Positions 34,038 to 39,014 of a stretch of DNA of 39,014 nt are shown one piece after another. The first letter of the stretch is position 1; every line of letters starts with the position of its first letter. The stretch comes from JAGXLC01 sp046545795. Its GTDB lineage: Bacteria; Bacteroidota; Bacteroidia; Bacteroidales; UBA12077. The translations under genes and the position numbers were made by a program. Location: the NCBI GenBank assembly GCA_046545795.1, contig JBKGZD010000006.1, positions 1 to 39,014 on the forward strand, written 5' to 3'. The notes beneath the pieces are model-generated. The model ran no database searches and had not been told where the DNA came from. It saw only the letters and a program-made list of their open reading frames with translations.

Positions 34038-35096
34038 TTAAAAATTCTGCACATGAACAGCCGATGCTTTAAAACTTACCCAAACTGTCTTTCCCAGGGT
34101 TAATGCCAGTCTTTTAAAACTTTTTTCTGTAATAATGACGGCAAGCTTAACCCCAATATCAACAACAACTTCCAGTCCATTGACTATTGGGATAACATCT
34201 GTGATTCTTCCTTCAAAATTATTGAGTGCCGTAGATTCTAACCTCTTTTCAGAAATTATAATATTGTTCGCATCTATGGTGATTATTTTTTTATCTCCGT
34301 TTTGAATATCATTAGAAATAAACAACCTGATAGTATCTGTAATCTTTGCAATTTTATGACTGGCGTTGTTTACAGACTCTATTGCCGCAACAAAAAAATT
34401 ACGTATACCAACAAAATCTGCTATAAACTTATTCCCTGGATTTTGGAATACTTCTTTCGTTGTTCCCTCCTGGATAATTTTCCCATCATTCATTACAGCA
34501 ATTCTGTTGGCTAAAGCCAGGGCTTCCTGGTAATCGTGAGTAACATGAATGATGGTCAATCCTTCTTGGTTCAGCTCTCTCAAAAGACTCTGTAATTCTC
34601 GTTTGTATTGTACATCCAGTGAAGTGAGAGGTTCATCCAGCAATAAGATTTCCGGTTCCATAGCAAGAGTTCTTGAGAGTACTGTACGTTGTACTTCCCC
34701 ACCTGACATTGTTCCAGGATACCGGTGTAAAAGATTTTCAACGCCTGTTTTCCTTGCCAAATCTTTCACTCTTTTCTTAATTTCACTTTTTTTATATTTC
34801 CTCTTTAGCGGATAAGCAATATTCTGATATACTGTTTTATGGGGGAATACTGCATAATCCTGAAAAACAATTCCTGTTTTTCTCTCCTGGATTCTTTTTA
34901 TTGTTATATCCTGTCCCTGCATCAGAATTGTTCCTTTATCCGGTATCTGTAAGCCGGCGATAGTTTCTAACACAATTGTCTTCCCGGCACCTGACTTTCC
35001 AAGAATAACATAATAATCTCCGGGGTGGATATCCAGGTTTATTCCCTCAATAGAAAAATCCTGAAATGATTTATGAATATTTTTGAGTTGCAGCAT
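34038..35096 (-). CDS. wtpC: Tungstate/molybdate ABC transporter ATPase (WtpC type)
   Basis: A 352-residue ATPase that powers oxyanion uptake. Walker A GKSGAGKT (33-40), Q-loop FQD (78-80), signature SGGEVQR (131-137), Walker B LLLDEP (151-156), and the switch His in TIIHVTHDYQEALAL. The C-terminus (about 285-352) is a TOBE/Mop-like domain, which in this family binds oxyanion and regulates the ATPase. It overlaps the permease gene by 26 bases, so the two are translationally coupled. The binding protein gene lies 20 kb away, after the formate dehydrogenase genes. Confidence 0.9.
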   Translation of the reverse strand: MLQLKNIHKSFQDFSIEGINLDIHPGDYYVILGKSGAGKTIVLETIAGLQIPDKGTILMQGQDITIKRIQERKTGIVFQDYAVFPHKTVYQNIAYPLKRKYKKSEIKKRVKDLARKTGVENLLHRYPGTMSGGEVQRTVLSRTLAMEPEILLLDEPLTSLDVQYKRELQSLLRELNQEGLTIIHVTHDYQEALALANRIAVMNDGKIIQEGTTKEVFQNPGNKFIADFVGIRNFFVAAIESVNNASHKIAKITDTIRLFISNDIQNGDKKIITIDANNIIISEKRLESTALNNFEGRITDVIPIVNGLEVVVDIGVKLAVIITEKSFKRLALTLGKTVWVSFKASAVHVQNF

Positions 35097-35898
35097 AACT
35101 TTTTTTAGATAAGATTCTAAGTACTATAAAAAATACCAGGCTCACGAGAATAAACAACACGGCAACCGGGCGTGCATAGGAAAGTCCGAATGCCCCAAAT
35201 CTTTCAAAAATTAAAACCGGAGCAATCATCGGGTGATAAGCAACGATAACCACTGCTCCGAATTCACTCATGCCTCTTGCAAACATCATAACCATTCCTG
35301 AAACAATACTGCGCCATGCCAGGGGCATGGATACTGTAAAAAACACACGCAATGGAGAAGCACCCAGATTCATCGCAGCTTGTTCCAGTCGTACCGGAAC
35401 ACTTTCAAAACCATCCCGAGCTGCATTTATTAAAAATGGGATGCTCACAAAAGCCATTGCCATAGCAATTCCAACCGGATGCCCAACCAAATTAACTCCA
35501 AATAATCCCGCTGTCTGCCCCACAATTGTATCCCTGGAAATAAATCCGAGAACAGCAATTCCTGCTGCCGTATGAGGAATAACAACAGGCAAATCGACAA
35601 TGCCCAACACGAGTTTTTTAAAAGGAAAATCTTTACGGGCTAGAATATAAGCAAAAGGGATTGAAAGGATTGCAAAGAAAACTGTAGCTAAAGCTGATGT
35701 CCATAAAGTCAGCTTAATACTGCCTGAAACCTTAGGGTCTTTTGCAGCCTCAACAAGCTCAGGAATTTCCGTATGAATAAACATCCCTGCCAAGGGTGCT
35801 ATAATAAAAATCAGCACCAAAGAGCCAAGTAAAGAAAAAATCAAACGCGTAATACTAAATGTATTCATTGTCTTTGCGATTGTATGCTGAAAATTCAT
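35071..35898 (-). CDS. wtpB: Tungstate/molybdate ABC transporter permease (WtpB type)
   Basis: A 275-residue permease with about six membrane helices. The ATPase-coupling EAA-type loop is AAMNLGASPLRVFFTVSMPLAWRSIVSG. GMSEFGAVVIVAYHPMIAPVL is typical of the WtpB/ModB branch. I start at ATG 35898 (MNFQHTIAK), because this codon aligns exactly with the moaC start in the duplicated upstream element; an ATG at 35928 would add 10 residues. It is the first gene of the wtpBC operon, divergent from a secreted coiled-coil protein gene. Confidence 0.9.
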   Translation of the reverse strand: MNFQHTIAKTMNTFSITRLIFSLLGSLVLIFIIAPLAGMFIHTEIPELVEAAKDPKVSGSIKLTLWTSALATVFFAILSIPFAYILARKDFPFKKLVLGIVDLPVVIPHTAAGIAVLGFISRDTIVGQTAGLFGVNLVGHPVGIAMAMAFVSIPFLINAARDGFESVPVRLEQAAMNLGASPLRVFFTVSMPLAWRSIVSGMVMMFARGMSEFGAVVIVAYHPMIAPVLIFERFGAFGLSYARPVAVLFILVSLVFFIVLRILSKKSYAATQKYS

Positions 35899-36000
35899 AT
35901 GGTTATTTTTTAATTTGTCAAAGGTCATATAGAACTTACCATGGTAAAATATACATTGCCTTTTGTGATAATCATGTTTATTATATCATGGACGTTTCAT
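35896..36000 (-). promoter_or_regulatory. Duplicated promoter/leader element, copy B (before wtpB)
   Basis: 105 bases ending in the wtpB ATG, closely similar to 31086-31188 before moaC (about 13 differences). On the minus strand it shows ATGAAACGTCCATGAT, a direct repeat of ATGAT 11 bases later, TCACAAAAGG, the perfect 12-bp palindrome TTACCATGGTAA (35936-35947, only partly kept in copy A) and TATGACCTTTGA. Candidate operator for a tungstate/molybdate- or cofactor-responsive regulator, or a structured leader. Confidence 0.7.
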
Positions 36001-36038
36001 ATTTAAACAGCAACAAATATCAATAAATTAAATAAAAA

Positions 36039-36070
36039 TTGTAAAATACATATTTTTATAATTAGTTTTG
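36039..36070 (+). promoter_or_regulatory. Putative promoter for the coiled-coil protein gene
   Basis: ATTG (36038-36041), a 21-base spacer and TAGTTTTG (36063-36070) fit the Bacteroidota pattern TTTG/TAnnTTTG. It lies 57 bases before the ATG at 36128 and is divergent from the wtpB element. Confidence 0.4.
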
Positions 36071-36127
36071 AAATATACAAACATTACAATTTTAACATTT
36101 TGCTAAATTCAAAAATAACAATAAATT

Positions 36128-36637
36128 ATGGGAGCAATTTATCATCAGCACAAAATAATAATTCTGACAATTTTAATCGTAGCAGCTGGTTTGAAGACTA
36201 TACAAGCACAAGAGACTCTTTATGGCAATGAAACCAAAGAGGAAGATAAGTTATCCAATATAGATATAAGCAATGAAGAAATAGAAAAGTTTGTTGAGGT
36301 ATATGAGCAAATGTCTGAATTAGAAGCCCAATATAACTTAAAGATTCTTGATATAATTGAAAAAAAAGGAATGGAAATTGACAGATACGAGACAATCTCC
36401 GCAGCCCAAAGGATGGATTATGACATAGAAATTGACCGGGAAGAAATGGCTTTATATAGAAATATTCAGAAAGAAATTGAGCGCGAAAAAAAAGCCACCC
36501 ATCAACAGATGGAACGTATCCTCCTAAACTACCAGTTTGAAAAAGAAAGATACAATAGCATTCTAAACAAAATTGCCGAAGACAGTACCTTTAGAGTGAA
36601 ATTTGATTCTATTCACCAGGGAAAAATGAATAAATAA
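36128..36637 (+). CDS. Secreted coiled-coil protein (DUF4168-like)
   Basis: A 169-residue protein with a Sec signal (hydrophobic IIILTILIVAAGLKTIQAQ, cleavage near residue 27) and a mature part that is almost wholly helical and charged. The pattern IDISNEEIEKFVEVYEQMSELE followed by a KGMEIDRYETISAAQRMDY segment resembles DUF4168 periplasmic proteins; I hold this assignment loosely. Residues about 100-150 look like a coiled coil. It is 37 bases upstream of the BASS transporter gene and might be co-transcribed. Function unknown. Confidence 0.7.
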   Translation: MGAIYHQHKIIILTILIVAAGLKTIQAQETLYGNETKEEDKLSNIDISNEEIEKFVEVYEQMSELEAQYNLKILDIIEKKGMEIDRYETISAAQRMDYDIEIDREEMALYRNIQKEIEREKKATHQQMERILLNYQFEKERYNSILNKIAEDSTFRVKFDSIHQGKMNK

Positions 36638-36674
36638 ACTGTTAAAAAATTGTATTTTTGGCAGTCAAAAAAAT

Positions 36675-37604
36675 ATGGATACTACACTGCAAGTCTTAGA
36701 TGAAGTAAGATTAAACTTTAGTCCTTCCGGCCTGTTTTTTCTAAACGTTACACTTGCTTTTATAATGTTTGGTGTGGCTTTGGAAATCGACTTGTCACAT
36801 TTCAAACAAATCATAAAAAAACCCAAATCCCTTCTTTTAGGCTTCATCTCACAATTTTTACTCCTTCCGATGGTAACCTTTCTTTTTATCTGGATAATAC
36901 AACCATCACCTAGTGTTGCCCTGGGAATGCTTTTAGTAGCAGCATGTCCGGGAGGAAATATATCTAATTTTATATCGACACTTGCAAAGGGTAATATTGC
37001 CTTGTCAGTTACAATGACTGCCATTGCTACAATCGCTTCAATTTTCCTGACACCTTTTAATTTTGCTTTATGGGGAGGATTATATGAGAAAGCATCTGAT
37101 ATTATAATGCCAATAGTAATTAACCCCTGGGATATGCTGAGAACCGTGGTGGTTCTCCTGGGGATACCAATTATCATAGGAATGTCATTTGCATATAAAT
37201 TCCCAGAACTTACAAATAAAATCAAGCGACCAATAAAATTATTATCCATACTCATTTTTGCAGGCGTTGTAATCGTTGCTTTTGCAAACAATTATGAATA
37301 TTTTATCAAGTATATTCATTTGATATTTTTGTTAGTTTTGGCTCATAATGCATTGGCACTGGGAACAGGATTTTCTATTTCTTCTTTATTTAAAATTCCC
37401 AGGTGGGACAGGCGTTCAGTAACAATTGAAACCGGAATTCAAAATTCAGGATTAGCTCTTGTGCTGATATTTAATCCCAATTTATTTGACGGATTGGGGG
37501 GCATGGCTTTCGTTGCTGCATGGTGGGGTATTTGGCATATTGTTGCAGGAATGATTTTAGGAGGATTATGGTCAAAAAGAAAATTACCCGGACACAATAT
37601 ATAA
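36675..37604 (+). CDS. Bile acid:sodium symporter (BASS) family transporter
   Basis: A 309-residue integral membrane protein with about nine to ten helices. Family marks: FGVALEIDLSHFKQIIKKPKSLLLGFISQF near the N-terminus, the sodium-site segment LVAACPGGNISNFIS, NIALSVTMTAIATIAS, and the second crossover region RSVTIETGIQNSGLAL. The substrate is probably an organic anion moved with sodium (bile acid, steroid, pantoate or pyruvate-like); it cannot be read from sequence. A TATTTTTG box at 36653-36660 may be a -7 promoter element. The stop precedes the acyltransferase start by 20 bases, suggesting one operon. Confidence 0.9.
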   Translation: MDTTLQVLDEVRLNFSPSGLFFLNVTLAFIMFGVALEIDLSHFKQIIKKPKSLLLGFISQFLLLPMVTFLFIWIIQPSPSVALGMLLVAACPGGNISNFISTLAKGNIALSVTMTAIATIASIFLTPFNFALWGGLYEKASDIIMPIVINPWDMLRTVVVLLGIPIIIGMSFAYKFPELTNKIKRPIKLLSILIFAGVVIVAFANNYEYFIKYIHLIFLLVLAHNALALGTGFSISSLFKIPRWDRRSVTIETGIQNSGLALVLIFNPNLFDGLGGMAFVAAWWGIWHIVAGMILGGLWSKRKLPGHNI

Positions 37605-37624
37605 CCGAAAATGCTGAAATTATT

Positions 37625-38986
37625 ATGGGGCAAAGCAACATAGAGAAATGGGATTGGAAATACGCTCTTTTAAGAAAATATGTGAATTTTTCTTTTAGGT
37701 GCTATTTTAAATCTGTAACCATCCAGGGAAAAGAAAATATCCCGCTGGATGCACCCGTAATATTCGCTCCTAACCACCAAAATGCCTTAATAGATGCCCT
37801 GACATTAGTTTATGCAGTTAAAGATCAACCAGTATTTTTAGCACGTTCAGATATTTTCAGAAAAAAGCCAATAGCCAGAATACTCACCTTTCTTAAAATT
37901 TTGCCTATTTACCGGATAAGGGACGGTTATGAAAATTTAAAGCTGAATGACTATATCATGAATAAAGTTCGTGATATACTAATGAAAGAACATTGCCTGG
38001 TTATGTTTCCTGAAGGAAATCATGGAGGAAAAAGACAACTGCGCCCATTAAAGAAAGGAATCACCCGTATTGCATTTCAAGCCGAAGAACATGCAGATTT
38101 TAACCTCGGTATAAGAATTATCCCTGTTGGGCTCGACTACAGCAATTACTATAACTTCAATGAAGATTTATTTATCAACTTCGGAAAACCCATCGAAATT
38201 TCCGAATTTTTTGAGTTGTACAAAAGCAATCACTCCAAAGCAAATCTGGCTCTCAGGAATAAACTTGCAGACGAACTAAAAAAATACATGGTTCATATCG
38301 ATATCAAAGGCTATTATGAAACAGTAAATCAAATAAGAAATTTATTCCTGCATAAAATCCAGGAACTTCTCAACCTTCCAAACCTGAAACAACCAAATAA
38401 ATTCATAGCAGATAAAAAACTGATACAAATTTGTGAAAAAGCATACGACAGGTCACCAGATGAAATGGATAACATGGCCGGGGAGGTAAAAGAATATTCA
38501 AATAGTCTGGATAAGGAAAAAATAAACCACAGGGACATAAAGAAAAAAATTCCACCGGTTCAAAACATCCTGGCAGAATCATTGCTTCTCACTCTACTGT
38601 CCCCTTTATTTATTTATGGATGGATCAATAACTTGCCGGCATACTATCCAGCACATTATTTTTCGCTTAAAATGAAAGACCCGCAATTTATTAGTTCCAT
38701 AAAATATGGTGTAGGATTTATAACATTTCCTCTTTTCTACACTTTACAAACCATTCTTTTTTACCAGTTCAGCAGCAATATTTATATATCATTATTGTAC
38801 TTACTGAGCATTCCTTTAACCGGTTTACTAGCCTTCAAATACAGGAATGCATTAAAACGATTAAGAGAAAAGATAAGAATCAGGAAAATTTATATTAATA
38901 ATCCGGATTTGTATCAAAAACTCCGGGAACAAAATACCAGGATAGCCAGCACCCTTGAAAAATGGATAAAAAGCTTTGATGCATAA
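37625..38986 (+). CDS. PlsC-type lysophospholipid acyltransferase with C-terminal membrane domain
   Basis: A 453-residue protein. I choose ATG 37625 (MGQSNIEKWDWKY), 20 bases after the transporter stop; upstream in-frame starts would overlap it. The N-terminal acyltransferase domain (about 20-250) has PNHQNALIDAL, a His-x5-Asp catalytic variant known in a PlsC subgroup, FLARSDIFRK, and MFPEGNHGGKRQLRPLKKG with the glycerol-phosphate-binding EGxH/R-like block. Residues about 300-345 are charged. The C-terminal region (about 350-430) contains hydrophobic helices. It likely acylates a lysophospholipid or related glycerophosphate in membrane lipid synthesis. Confidence 0.88.
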   Translation: MGQSNIEKWDWKYALLRKYVNFSFRCYFKSVTIQGKENIPLDAPVIFAPNHQNALIDALTLVYAVKDQPVFLARSDIFRKKPIARILTFLKILPIYRIRDGYENLKLNDYIMNKVRDILMKEHCLVMFPEGNHGGKRQLRPLKKGITRIAFQAEEHADFNLGIRIIPVGLDYSNYYNFNEDLFINFGKPIEISEFFELYKSNHSKANLALRNKLADELKKYMVHIDIKGYYETVNQIRNLFLHKIQELLNLPNLKQPNKFIADKKLIQICEKAYDRSPDEMDNMAGEVKEYSNSLDKEKINHRDIKKKIPPVQNILAESLLLTLLSPLFIYGWINNLPAYYPAHYFSLKMKDPQFISSIKYGVGFITFPLFYTLQTILFYQFSSNIYISLLYLLSIPLTGLLAFKYRNALKRLREKIRIRKIYINNPDLYQKLREQNTRIASTLEKWIKSFDA

Positions 38987-39014
38987 GAAGTATGGAATTT
39001 TTCAGATTTTCATT

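Noticed and set aside
36665..37291. 208-residue open frame on the minus strand opposite the BASS transporter
   Set aside because: Antisense to a convincing membrane transporter; low-complexity composition and no recognisable domain.

Overview
The window is a stretch of chromosome from an AT-rich member of the Bacteroidota, most likely an anaerobic or facultative Bacteroidales/Marinilabiliales-type organism; I infer this and cannot prove it. The supporting signs are fused CcsBA cytochrome c biogenesis, DUF4105 and patatin-barrel proteins, short lipobox lipoproteins, a class I fumarase, A-rich start regions without strong Shine-Dalgarno sequences, and TAnnTTTG-like -7 boxes. I saw no rRNA, tRNA, CRISPR array, insertion sequence or phage gene.

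Layout. 1-134 holds the possible 3' end of a gene entering from the left. 254-13225 is mostly housekeeping: a PLP aminotransferase, a DUF4105 membrane protein, ribD, prmC-recX, two LPP20-like lipoproteins, prfB (read through an in-frame UGA by the classic +1 programmed frameshift), an ArsC-family protein, class I fumarase, and a patatin/outer-membrane-barrel protein. PrmC and RF2 lie 3 kb apart and are enzyme and substrate: PrmC methylates the GGQ glutamine.

13406-18908 (minus strand) is a formate dehydrogenase operon: a NuoE-like subunit, a NuoF-like subunit, a Cys-type molybdo/tungsto-catalytic subunit, then a tungstate-binding lipoprotein (WtpA type). 19175-23408 holds a small lipoprotein, a decayed OmpA-domain gene, a membrane metallophosphoesterase, an SDR oxidoreductase and a double-VOC protein. 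23524-29626 (plus strand) has CcsBA, then a compact operon of a four-helix membrane protein, a four-cluster ferredoxin with a twin-arginine leader, and an aldehyde:ferredoxin oxidoreductase (AOR) family tungstoenzyme.

29683-35898 (minus strand) is a pterin-cofactor and tungstate/molybdate island: wtpB-wtpC; a MobB-like NTPase, moeA and an unusually short moaA; then moaC and a MOSC-MoaB fusion. 36128-38986 has a coiled-coil secreted protein, a BASS-family transporter and an acyltransferase.

The central theme is a tungsten/molybdenum regulon. It includes two W/Mo enzymes (FDH and AOR), a tungstate transporter whose binding protein is separated by about 20 kb from its permease and ATPase, and much of the pterin pathway. 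The most striking non-gene observation is a roughly 105-base segment ending in the start codon that is nearly duplicated in front of both moaC (31086-31188) and wtpB (35896-36000). It is probably a shared metal- or cofactor-responsive promoter or leader. Other points to follow up are the possible Tat export of the AOR partner, the MoaA internal deletion, the missing His-Cys3 cluster ligands in the FDH catalytic subunit, and a non-coding leader with hairpin potential before the mobB-moeA-moaA operon.
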